Below, one piece after another: positions 1 through 6,011 of a stretch of 6,696 bases of DNA (positions are counted from its first letter, which is position 1; every line of letters begins with the position of its first letter). The position numbers and the translations under genes were made by a program. Origin of the DNA: Acidimicrobiales bacterium (GTDB lineage Bacteria > Actinomycetota > Acidimicrobiia > Acidimicrobiales > SHLQ01); assembly GCA_013002375.1 (NCBI GenBank), contig JABDJW010000197.1, forward strand, positions 1-6,696. Reading direction: 5' to 3'. The notes beneath the pieces were generated by a model. The model was not told the DNA's origin. It saw only the letters and a list, made by a program, of their open reading frames with translations, and did not search any database.

Positions 1-20
1 CCCGGGGTCGCACGCGCTGG

Positions 21-581
21 CTAGCGGCCGAACGAACCGATGCGTGGGCCACCATTGGCCGTCGCGAATCGGCGAACGGCGGCCTGCTCGGCCGGTTCGT
101 CCTCTTCGTCCGCTACGGGGTCAGCCGTCACCGGCTCGACCACCTCAGGAGTCGCGGCCGGCTCGATCTCGTCGTGCTGGATCGCGATGTGCTCCGGCAT
201 GGTGGCCGCATCGACTGCAGCCTTGGCCGAGTCGATCCATGCCGCCGCCGGGCAGTCGCGATCTTCGACGGCGTCAGGACCGTTCTCGACGGCGTCAGGA
301 CCGTGCTCGACGGCGTCAGGTTCGGCGAGATCGGGCACCGAGGCCAAGACCGATTCGGTCACCGGCTCGGATGCCAGTCGCACCACGTGGATCTGCTGTA
401 CGTCCAGCGACAGGGCGGTGGTCTCCAACACCCGCACGTCCTCCGCTCCGGAGTTCAGTGCCGCTTCGGCGGTCGCCAACGCATCGGCCAGCTCCTCACA
501 TGGTCGCCAGATCGGCGTAGGGGAATCGCCCCCTTCCACGACGAGATACCGCACGACGTACCCTTCCTGTGTGAACTGCAC
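21..581 (-). CDS. Hypothetical acidic protein with heptapeptide repeats
   Basis: I do not recognise this 186-aa protein. Residues 1-70 look like a small folded domain with beta-like stretches (YVVRYLVVEGG, QQIHVVRLA) and a helix rich in Ala/Glu. From about residue 80 it becomes acidic, rich in Pro, Ala, Glu and Val, and probably disordered. That part contains PDAVE three times in a row (residues 88-92, 95-99, 102-106). The basic C-terminus ends RIGSFGR. There is no signal peptide or membrane segment. The start is uncertain: GTG at 581 is the longest canonical start and has no Shine-Dalgarno site, whereas GTG at 554 (codon 10) has AGGAAGG seven bases upstream. The frame stays open to 665 without another usual start. 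The gene is divergent from the HEAT-repeat gene across about 70 bp. That it is a gene is likely; its function is unknown. Confidence 0.7.
   Translation of the reverse strand: MQFTQEGYVVRYLVVEGGDSPTPIWRPCEELADALATAEAALNSGAEDVRVLETTALSLDVQQIHVVRLASEPVTESVLASVPDLAEPDAVEHGPDAVENGPDAVEDRDCPAAAWIDSAKAAVDAATMPEHIAIQHDEIEPAATPEVVEPVTADPVADEEDEPAEQAAVRRFATANGGPRIGSFGR
265..327. repeat. Three 21-bp tandem repeats inside a coding region
   Basis: The 14-mer tcgacggcgtcagg starts at 265, 286 and 307, an exact 21-bp period. The first two units differ at one base over 21 bp; the third diverges after the 14-mer. On the minus strand the array encodes PDAVE followed by H-G, N-G and D-R. The period is a multiple of three, so copy-number change would keep the frame. 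It probably arose by slippage in the disordered tail of the hypothetical protein. Confidence 0.85.
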
Positions 582-651
582 GACAAGGTCGGTGCCCCGG
601 TGGCACCAAGCTGCATTCCAATCGGCCGTCCCGCCTCGGTCTTGAGCGGCG

Positions 652-1311
652 ATGTCATCGAGGAGTCATGCCACCGCCCTCCTCCGCGACGCGGTGATGG
701 CCGGCCACCAGGGGGACGAAGCGGCCGCGCGCCGGTTCATCGATCACGCGGACCCCGATGTCCGCATCGCCGCGCTGGCCGCATTGGTTCGCATGGACCG
801 AGCCACCACCGCCGATCTCGAAGCCGGGCTGGCCGATCCCAACCCTCGGGTTCGGCGGCGCGCCGTGGAACTCAGCGCCGAACGGACCGAACCAGGGCTC
901 ATTCCGCTCCTCGGTGATGACGACGACCTCGTCGTCGAAATGACCGCGTGGGCTCTGGGCGAACGACCCCCCACGCCCGAAGCGGTCGCCGCGCTGGCTT
1001 CTGTCGTTGCCGACCATGGCGATGCCTTGTGCCGGGAGGCGGCCGTCGCTGCGCTCGGCGCATTGGGCGACCCGGGGGGACTGCCGGCCATCCTGGCCGC
1101 GTGCAACGACAAGGCGACGGTGCGGCGTCGAGCGGTACTTGCGCTGGCTCCCTTCGACGGACCCGACGTGCGGGCCACTCTCGAACGGGCGACCGGCGAT
1201 CGCGACTGGCAGGTGCGGCAGGCCGCAGAAGACCTCCTCGCGATCGAGGGCACGCCGAGCCGCGCCGATGAAGGTTCGATCAGCGACGGGAATCCAGGAA
1301 CATCGCCTTGA
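652..1311 (+). CDS. HEAT-repeat (PBS-lyase-like) protein
   Basis: This 219-aa protein is built almost entirely of short alpha-helical repeats of the HEAT/PBS-lyase type. Recognisable units are near residues 34-48 (DPDVRIAALAALVRM), 62-78 (DPNPRVRRRAVELSAER), 89-104, 123-140 (LCREAAVAALGALGD), 153-167 (KATVRRRAVLALAPF) and 184-199 (DWQVRQAAEDLLAIEG). The Asp-Pro-x-Val-Arg-x-x-Ala spacing is typical of this class. Such solenoids act as protein-binding scaffolds or lyase-related adaptors; the partner cannot be read from sequence. The C-terminal 20 residues are polar and probably unstructured. ATG at 652 is the first start in frame and has no clear Shine-Dalgarno site. The last 32 bp overlap the convergent mreB-like gene. 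The repeat class is fairly sure; no specific function can be given. Confidence 0.85.
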   Translation: MSSRSHATALLRDAVMAGHQGDEAAARRFIDHADPDVRIAALAALVRMDRATTADLEAGLADPNPRVRRRAVELSAERTEPGLIPLLGDDDDLVVEMTAWALGERPPTPEAVAALASVVADHGDALCREAAVAALGALGDPGGLPAILAACNDKATVRRRAVLALAPFDGPDVRATLERATGDRDWQVRQAAEDLLAIEGTPSRADEGSISDGNPGTSP

Positions 1312-2284
1312 CCGCCTCGTAGCTCTCGATACAACGACCGGCACCCAACACGACACATTCGAGCGGCGTATCGACCAAGTGGACATCGACCTCAGCTTCT
1401 TCGGCGATGCGCTGGTCGAGACCACGGAGCATGCCGCCACCACCAACGAGGTGGATGCCCTGCATGATGAGATCCTGAGCCAGTTCCGGCGGTGCCTGGG
1501 CCAGACAGGTGAGCACCGCGTCGACCATTGCGGTGACCGGTTCCTCGATCGCGGCACGGATCTCTCCCGGCGTGAGAATCACCGTCTTGGGCAGGCCGCT
1601 CATGAGCTCGCGCCCGCGCACTTCGGCCCGCATCTCACCCTCGGTACGGGCCGCCGAGCCGATGGTGAGCTTGATCTCCTCCGCAGTGCGCTCGCCGATG
1701 GCGATGCCGTACTCCCGCCGCACGTAGACCTGGATGGCTGCGTCGATGTCGAACGAACCGACCCGGACGGCCTCGATCGCAACGACACCGCCGAGTGATA
1801 TCAGCGCGGCCTCCGACGTGCCGCCGCCGATGTCGATGACCATGTTGCCCACCGGTTCGTGGATCGGCAGGTTGGCACCGATCGCCGCAGCCATCGGCTG
1901 TTCGATCAGCTGGGCATCGGCGGCGCCGGCCCGGCGAGCGGCCTCGGTGACGGCGCGGCGCTCGACCATCGTGATGGCCGACGGCACGCAGATGACGACG
2001 CGGGGTCGGTTGAACCGACTCACACCAACCCGCTGCAACAGCAGGCGGATCATGCGCTGGGTCACGTCGAAGTCGGTGATCGCACCATTGCGCAGCGGGC
2101 GCACGGCGACGATGTAGCTCGGCGTCCGACCGATCATCTGCCACGCCTCTTTGCCCATGGCCAAGACGTCCTTGGTCTGGCTGTTCAGCGCGATGACGGA
2201 AGGCTCGTTGAGCACGATGCCCTCGCCTCGTGCATAGACCAGCGTGTTGGCCGTGCCGAGATCGATCGCGAGATCGCGCGCCAC
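1280..2284 (-). CDS. mreB: MreB-family bacterial actin homologue
   Basis: This 334-aa protein has the usual length and motif order of MreB, the ATP-dependent actin homologue that forms membrane-bound filaments and guides cell-wall synthesis. Visible motifs are phosphate-1 DLGTANTLVY (8-17), VRPLRNGAITDF (61-72), connect-1 IEQPMAAAIGA (127-137), phosphate-2 DIGGGTSE (151-158), IGERTAEEIK (196-205) and adenosine motif GGGGMLRGLD (281-290). Two positions differ from standard MreB. The second Glu of IEEP, proposed to help ATP hydrolysis (Thermotoga maritima E131), is Gln129. The usual GDEMD stretch is GSFDID (176-181). The Thr equivalent to T158 is kept (T156). The GTG start abuts the TAA of the upstream small membrane-protein gene, implying coupled translation. 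No mreC, mreD or rodA lies in the window, so this may be an additional MreB-like paralogue rather than the main rod-shape gene. Confidence 0.9.
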   Translation of the reverse strand: MARDLAIDLGTANTLVYARGEGIVLNEPSVIALNSQTKDVLAMGKEAWQMIGRTPSYIVAVRPLRNGAITDFDVTQRMIRLLLQRVGVSRFNRPRVVICVPSAITMVERRAVTEAARRAGAADAQLIEQPMAAAIGANLPIHEPVGNMVIDIGGGTSEAALISLGGVVAIEAVRVGSFDIDAAIQVYVRREYGIAIGERTAEEIKLTIGSAARTEGEMRAEVRGRELMSGLPKTVILTPGEIRAAIEEPVTAMVDAVLTCLAQAPPELAQDLIMQGIHLVGGGGMLRGLDQRIAEEAEVDVHLVDTPLECVVLGAGRCIESYEAVKAMFLDSRR

Positions 2285-2509
2285 TTACTCGCGGTCCGGG
2301 ATACCGAGACGACCCGGAATTGGGCTGGACACCGTGCGGCGGGGCTGCCGCGAGGTCGGACGAGGAGCCAGCGATCGAAGCCGCTCGCCGAATTGGTCGA
2401 CCGAGGCATCGAGGCGGGTCGGGCTTCCTCGATGCGACAAGAACAACACCAGCCAGCCCAGCGCGATCACCACCAGCGCGCCCAACAAGAACAGGAGGGC
2501 ATTGCTCAT
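2285..2509 (-). CDS. Small single-pass membrane protein upstream of mreB
   Basis: This is a 74-aa protein of unknown function. Residues 4-25 form one hydrophobic helix (ALLFLLGALVVIALGWLVLFL). The cytoplasmic-type tail that follows is basic, rich in Arg, Pro and Ser, and ends PGRLGIPDRE. The short N-terminus and Arg-rich tail suggest an N-out/C-in anchor. ATG at 2509 is preceded by a purine-rich GGAAAGGG about ten bases upstream and overlaps the stop of a possible 14-codon minicistron (ATGA). The TAA stop at 2285 is immediately followed by the GTG of mreB. That zero-base junction ties its translation to the actin homologue, so a membrane-linked role with MreB is a reasonable inference. Similarity to any named cell-shape protein is not visible. 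Confidence 0.75.
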   Translation of the reverse strand: MSNALLFLLGALVVIALGWLVLFLSHRGSPTRLDASVDQFGERLRSLAPRPTSRQPRRTVSSPIPGRLGIPDRE

Positions 2510-2550
2510 CGGGTGCTGCCCTTTCCGGGCGATCGGTGACGTGGATTCAT
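2506..2550 (-). CDS. Possible 14-codon coupling minicistron
   Basis: The ATG at 2550 overlaps the moaE stop codon as ATGA. The frame reads 14 basic residues (MNPRHRSPGKGSTR) and stops with a TGA that overlaps the ATG of the small membrane-protein gene, again as ATGA. The layout would let ribosomes pass from moaE to the membrane-protein gene by termination-reinitiation. The peptide has no recognisable motif, and both overlaps could be chance in a 37-bp spacer, so the call is tentative. Confidence 0.3.
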   Translation of the reverse strand: MNPRHRSPGKGSTR

Positions 2551-3059
2551 GACGAGCTTTCGACTTCGGTGATGTGCTGGGCTTCGAGCCCCCAGGATTC
2601 GCCTTCTGCCCAACGCTCGCGCTTCCAGATCGGGACTGTCGCTTTGAGTTGATCGATACAGAAGCGCCCCGCCTCGAACGCCGCATCGCGATGCGGCGAG
2701 GACACCGCAACAATAACGGCGGTTTCGGTGACCGCCACGGGGCCGACGCGGTGAATCATGGCGATCCGCACGATGTCGGGCCAGCGGCGACGAGCTTCGG
2801 CCGCCAGGGAGGCCAGGCGAGGCTCGACCTGTTCTTCATAGGCTTCGTATTCGAGTTCGCTGACGTCAGCCCGACCGGTGCTGTGATTGCGGGCCGTGCC
2901 GCTGAACAACACGACGGCGCCACACTCGGGACGAACCGCCCAGGTATAGGCGCGCTCGACCGGCAACGGTTCGGCCGACAGACCGAGCCAGGTGTCGGAA
3001 TCGGTGGGAGGGGTCGCAGCGATGCCTGCATACGACCACGATCGGACGCGAATTTCCAC
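2547..3059 (-). CDS. moaE: Molybdopterin synthase catalytic subunit MoaE
   Basis: MoaE is the large subunit of molybdopterin synthase. With thiocarboxylated MoaD it puts two sulfurs on cyclic pyranopterin monophosphate to make molybdopterin in molybdenum-cofactor synthesis. This 170-aa protein has the family core: GAVVLFSGTARNHS (47-60), LEYEAYEEQ (69-77), IAMIHRVG (99-106), SPHRDAAF (121-128, with the conserved His-Arg) and LKATVPIWKRE (138-148). K139 and K146 match the active-site lysines known from E. coli MoaE (K119, K126). The about 20 residues before DTWLGLS are an extra N-terminal segment. GTG at 3059 is the only reasonable start and has no Shine-Dalgarno site; an A/T-rich stretch just upstream is too weak to call a promoter. 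No other moa gene is present. It leads the minus-strand cluster that ends in mreB. Confidence 0.95.
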   Translation of the reverse strand: MEIRVRSWSYAGIAATPPTDSDTWLGLSAEPLPVERAYTWAVRPECGAVVLFSGTARNHSTGRADVSELEYEAYEEQVEPRLASLAAEARRRWPDIVRIAMIHRVGPVAVTETAVIVAVSSPHRDAAFEAGRFCIDQLKATVPIWKRERWAEGESWGLEAQHITEVESSS

Positions 3060-3095
3060 ACGGACGAAAAAATCGACTCGGCGGCGGGCCTGCTC

Positions 3096-3123
3096 TCGAC
3101 AGCCGGCCGGCGCGACCTACACT
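3096..3123 (+). promoter_or_regulatory. Sigma-70-like promoter for leaderless small ORF
   Basis: TCGACA at 3096-3101 matches five of six bases of the TTGACA -35 box. A 16-bp spacer follows, then TACACT at 3118-3123 as a -10 box of the TANNNT type. A GTG start lies six bases after the -10 box (3130), exactly where transcription would begin, so the mRNA should be leaderless. It sits in the 70-bp spacer divergent from moaE. Confidence 0.6.
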
Positions 3124-3129
3124 TGCGCC

Positions 3130-3282
3130 GTGGGGTTTTTGCGAGGCAGACGAGCACCGGTTCCGGCTGCATCCGAGCGATGGTGGCGTCATCCGTCCGA
3201 ACTCAATTCCACCGCACCTCCGACGGTGCCACCGCCCGAACACCACGACGGCGAGTCCGACGCGGATCAGCCCGGGGCCTGA
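3130..3282 (+). CDS. Small proline-rich protein with WRHPSEL motif
   Basis: This is a 50-aa ORF of unknown function. It opens with a basic stretch (FLRGRRAP), then has ERWWRHPSEL at residues 16-25, a proline-rich run (APPTVPPPEHH, 29-39) and an acidic end (DGESDADQPGA). There is no membrane segment. From memory, the W-R-H-P-S-E-L string recurs near the N-termini of trypsin-like (S1C) proteases and other surface-linked proteins of Acidimicrobiia, so this may be a free-standing version of that cytoplasmic segment. Support for the gene comes mainly from the start: GTG at 3130 falls at the predicted transcription start of a good promoter. The same frame is open further upstream, but that part covers moaE and its spacer. 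It is convergent with the SDR gene. Confidence 0.5.
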   Translation: MGFLRGRRAPVPAASERWWRHPSELNSTAPPTVPPPEHHDGESDADQPGA

Positions 3283-3305
3283 GGCGCCGGATCCGGGGCG
3301 GCGCC
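3283..3305. terminator. GC-rich hairpin between convergent genes
   Basis: GGCGCCG (3283-3289) and CGGCGCC (3299-3305) form a 7-bp all-G/C stem with a 9-base loop. It lies in the 30-bp gap between the stop of the small ORF and the stop of the convergent SDR gene, a natural site for a two-way terminator. Neither side has a T-tract, which is common in high-GC actinobacteria but leaves the call weak. Confidence 0.35.
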
Positions 3306-3312
3306 GGCACTC

Positions 3313-4347
3313 TCAGCTGCGGTGACGCCGCCAGAGCCACCAGACCAGCCCGCCGATGGCGGCGGCCACCACGCCGACTGCGCCGAGCGACAGCGTTTGC
3401 CGCTGTTTGGCGGTGAGCATGTCGAACCGACCGGGCTGGTGGCCGGCCACATAGGCTTCCTCGTTGGAGTTGGTCGGCTCCCAGCCCAACTCGCGGAGGC
3501 GATCGTTGGCGACCACCCACGGGTGCTCGGTATAGGGCACGATCCCCGGTGGCGTCGGCGCCAGACCGGTGCGGAACCGCAGCGCCGACACGATCGTGGC
3601 GGCCCACCCCGGTACCCGAACCCGAGGTTTCGGCCCGGCCAGCGCGACGAGGTCGTCGGCCGGGATCCACCCGTCGGGTGCCACATTGAGGACACCGTCC
3701 ACCCGCTGGCCCACGGCGGTCACGATCGCGGTGGCGAGATCGTCGGCGTGCAGGAATTGCGCCGGCGGATCGCCCTCCTCGGACTTCACGGTCATGGCCG
3801 AGTGCAGAATTCGAGCCAGCCCACCGGGCTGTTCTTCGGCCACGGTGATCGCAGGCCGCAACACGGTCACGGTTCGGCCGGGATGGTCGACCCGGTAGTC
3901 CATGGCCATCCGTTCGAGTTCCGCCTTGTGAATTGCGAACGAGAACGCGTGATCAGGCCGCAGCGGAGCATCCTCGGTGAGCGGTATCGGATTGTCGGCC
4001 CATGCCCCGTACACCATTGCGGTGGACACCAGAACGACGTGCTGCACCCCCGCCCGGCCGGCCGCCTCCAGCACCCGACGGGCGATGCCCAGATCGATCC
4101 GACCGTCGTGGTTCCAGCCGTCGGCTGACAGCGCGGTGGCCAGATGCACGACGACTTCGACACCCTGCATCACCGCGGTGAGATCGTCGACCAGCAAGTC
4201 GAGCTGTTTGCTCTCGACGCCAGCGGGCACGGTGACCGGCAGCTCGCGGTCCACGGCCAGGACCGAAAAGTCCTCGGCCAGCAAGGGCGTGACCCGATTG
4301 CCGACCGAACCGCTGGAGCCGGTGACCAGCACTTTCGGGGATGCCAT
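3313..4347 (-). CDS. Extended-SDR NAD-dependent epimerase-like protein, membrane-anchored
   Basis: This 344-aa protein belongs to the extended short-chain dehydrogenase/reductase (NAD-dependent epimerase/dehydratase) superfamily. It has the Rossmann glycine motif TGSSGSVG (9-16), an acidic residue after beta-2 (D33), VVHLA (66-70), STAMVYG (108-114) and LRPAITVAEE (163-172). The YxxxK catalytic position reads FAIHK, with Phe137 and Lys141, so the Tyr proton donor is missing. The C-terminus has a hydrophobic helix (about 321-339) ending WWLWRRHRS, which looks like a tail anchor with the catalytic domain in the cytoplasm. ATG at 4347 directly precedes the Rossmann strand (MASPKVLVTG). The longer upstream open frame is antisense to the next gene and is not real. 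The gene is divergent from the DUF2342 gene by 45 bp. The fold is sure; substrate and whether it is an active oxidoreductase are unknown. Confidence 0.88.
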   Translation of the reverse strand: MASPKVLVTGSSGSVGNRVTPLLAEDFSVLAVDRELPVTVPAGVESKQLDLLVDDLTAVMQGVEVVVHLATALSADGWNHDGRIDLGIARRVLEAAGRAGVQHVVLVSTAMVYGAWADNPIPLTEDAPLRPDHAFSFAIHKAELERMAMDYRVDHPGRTVTVLRPAITVAEEQPGGLARILHSAMTVKSEEGDPPAQFLHADDLATAIVTAVGQRVDGVLNVAPDGWIPADDLVALAGPKPRVRVPGWAATIVSALRFRTGLAPTPPGIVPYTEHPWVVANDRLRELGWEPTNSNEEAYVAGHQPGRFDMLTAKQRQTLSLGAVGVVAAAIGGLVWWLWRRHRS

Positions 4348-4380
4348 GCGTAACGCGGACTTTCCGGGAGGGAACACCCC

Positions 4381-4386
4381 TACGAT
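4381..4386 (+). promoter_or_regulatory. Possible -10 box giving a leaderless DUF2342 mRNA
   Basis: TACGAT matches the TANNNT -10 pattern and ends six bases before the GTG start at 4393, the same geometry as the promoter at 3118-3123. No good -35 box is seen at the usual distance; CGGACT at 4356 is 19 bp away. No Shine-Dalgarno site suits the GTG, which favours a leaderless start. The call rests on one hexamer. Confidence 0.4.
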
Positions 4387-4392
4387 GCCCTT

Positions 4393-5637
4393 GTGAGCGA
4401 AGACGGTCCAACCGGAAACGACCCATTCGGCGAAATGCCCTTCTTTGGGGAGCTGTTCAAGATGTTCAGCGCCGCGTCGGGGCAATCGGCAGGGGGCGCT
4501 CGTCAGCTCGCGATGCAGATCGCGAGCGACGGCGCCAGCGAACCCAACGTCGACCCTGCCGAGCGCATCGCCCTCGAACAACTCGCGCGCGTCGCCGAAC
4601 TGCAGGTCCAGAACGCTTCGGGCCTCGCCGTGGCGCGATCGGGCACCTTTGAGATCGAAGCCGTCAACCGGGCCGGCTGGGTCGACGGCGCGATGGCCAC
4701 CTACGAGCCCTACATCGAGAAGCTGGCCGGATCGCTCGGCAACCCGGCCGGCATGGGCGGGCTCGACGCCGGTGATCCCGAAGCCGCGATGTTCGCCGGC
4801 CTGTTCCAGATGCTCGGACCGATGATGATGACGCTCGCCTCGGGGTCGATGATCGGCCAGCTCGCCCGGCGTTCCCTGGGCAGCTACGACCTGCCGGTTC
4901 CGCGACATACCGACAAGCTGCAGGTCGTCATGCCCAACCTCAACGAGTTCGGTGAGGACTGGAGCCTCCCGGTCGACGATCTGCGCATGTGGGTCTGTCT
5001 CAACGAGGCTGCCCATCACGCGGTGCTCGGCATCCCACACATCGGCGACCGCATCCACGATCTGCTCTGCGAACACGCCAACGCCTTCGAGACCGATCCC
5101 TCGGCTTTCGAAGAACAGCTCGGCGGCCTGAACTTCACCGGCAGCCCCCAGGATCTCGCCGAAATCCAAAACCTTCTCGGCAGCCCCGACGCAGTCCTCG
5201 GCGCGGTGCAATCCGACGCCCAACGCGCGGTGCTGCCACAGCTCGCCGCGGTGGTGGCGGTGGCCGAGGGGTACGTCGACCACCTGATGGACAGCGTGGG
5301 CGCGCAACTCATCGAGTCGTATTCGATGCTCTCCGAAGCGCTCCGGCGTCGCCGGGTCGAGGCCGACGCCTCGGATCGCTTCGTCGAGAAGATCCTGGGT
5401 CTCGAACTCACCCAGGAGCAATACGACCGAGGCTCGGCGTTCGTCGAAGGGGTCATCGAACGGGGCGGTGCCGAGGCGCTGGGTCCTCTGTGGTCCGATG
5501 GCCGGGCCCTACCCACGCCGAACGAGGTCGACGCTCCCGGGCTGTGGCTGGCTCGGATCGAGTTGCCCGAATTCGGCGACCCCGACGCCGCGGACCCCAA
5601 TGCCGAAGAACCAGATCCCGGCGAACCGGCGGAATGA
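4393..5637 (+). CDS. DUF2342 / Zincin_2 family protein
   Basis: This 414-aa protein fits the DUF2342 (Zincin_2) family of actinobacterial proteins annotated as putative hydrolases or zinc metallopeptidases; one branch is linked to coenzyme F420 genes. Supporting features are the N-terminal DPFGEMPFFGELFKMF (10-25), a Gly/Met-rich stretch (132-156) with GLFQMLGPMMM, SYDLPVPR (164-171), DDLRMWVCLNEAAHHAVLG (195-213), AEGYVDHLMD (291-300) and an acidic Pro-rich tail (395-414). A classical zincin would have HExxH where this has N204-E205-A-A-H208, with E292 a possible third ligand, so metal binding or peptidase activity is not assured. I recall that some family members also lack the first His. 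GTG at 4393 is chosen because it follows a -10-like box. The stop overlaps the next ATG as ATGA. There is no signal peptide, so it is probably cytoplasmic. The family is likely; its biochemistry is unknown. Confidence 0.85.
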   Translation: MSEDGPTGNDPFGEMPFFGELFKMFSAASGQSAGGARQLAMQIASDGASEPNVDPAERIALEQLARVAELQVQNASGLAVARSGTFEIEAVNRAGWVDGAMATYEPYIEKLAGSLGNPAGMGGLDAGDPEAAMFAGLFQMLGPMMMTLASGSMIGQLARRSLGSYDLPVPRHTDKLQVVMPNLNEFGEDWSLPVDDLRMWVCLNEAAHHAVLGIPHIGDRIHDLLCEHANAFETDPSAFEEQLGGLNFTGSPQDLAEIQNLLGSPDAVLGAVQSDAQRAVLPQLAAVVAVAEGYVDHLMDSVGAQLIESYSMLSEALRRRRVEADASDRFVEKILGLELTQEQYDRGSAFVEGVIERGGAEALGPLWSDGRALPTPNEVDAPGLWLARIELPEFGDPDAADPNAEEPDPGEPAE

Positions 5638-6011
5638 GCCGTCCCCTCACCGCAGAAGAAGTCGCGTCGTACGCGAGCGTGGTGAACGAGACGGTGGCGG
5701 GACGGGTGCGGGTGCGCGAGACCGAACTGTTGCCCCCGGGCACGGCCGGTATGGCGCTGCGGAACACGATTCTGCTGCGCAACGACTACGACCGTCGGGG
5801 CAACAACATCTTGCTGGCCCACGAACTCGCGCACGTCCGCCAGTGGGCCGAGCTGGGCGCGGTGCGGTTTCTCGGCCGCTACGTGAACGAGTATCTGCGT
5901 GCGTTGCTCCGAACCCGAAGCCACCACAGCGCCTACCGGGCCATCAGCCTCGAGGTCGAAGCCTATGACGCGGCAGCGGACTGGAAGCTCTCCGGCCACA
6001 TCCGCCGCTAG
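5634..6011 (+). CDS. Small HELAH metallopeptidase-like protein (DUF4157-like)
   Basis: This 125-aa protein carries HELAHVRQW at residues 63-71, giving the HExxH zinc motif (H63, E64, H67). LEVEAYDAA (106-114) follows about 40 residues later, and its E109 is a good candidate for the third zinc ligand, as in gluzincin-like and DUF4157-type small peptidases. The N-terminal half has two beta-like stretches (GRVRVRETELL and MALRNTILLRND) before the helix. It lacks a signal peptide and pro-region, so it is a minimal domain. The ATG at 5634 overlaps the TGA of the DUF2342 gene (ATGA), so the two are co-translated and may work on the same pathway. The substrate is unknown. A short peptidase is the best reading; a non-catalytic zinc protein is also possible. 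Confidence 0.8.
   Translation: MSRPLTAEEVASYASVVNETVAGRVRVRETELLPPGTAGMALRNTILLRNDYDRRGNNILLAHELAHVRQWAELGAVRFLGRYVNEYLRALLRTRSHHSAYRAISLEVEAYDAAADWKLSGHIRR

Noticed and set aside
40..645. Plus-strand Ser/Ala/Thr-rich open frame opposite the first gene
   Set aside because: Low-complexity translation typical of an antisense shadow. The minus strand has better protein composition and in-frame repeats.
1859..2539. Plus-strand open frame opposite mreB and the membrane-protein gene
   Set aside because: mreB on the other strand is unambiguous; this frame lacks recognisable domains.
3060..3129. Promoter for moaE on the minus strand
   Set aside because: There is an A/T-rich patch (GATTTTTT) but no convincing -10/-35 pair at a proper distance.
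4348..5421. Minus-strand open frame running upstream of the SDR gene through the DUF2342 gene
   Set aside because: It is antisense to a well-supported gene. The Rossmann motif begins right after ATG 4347, and the antisense translation has no coherent domain.
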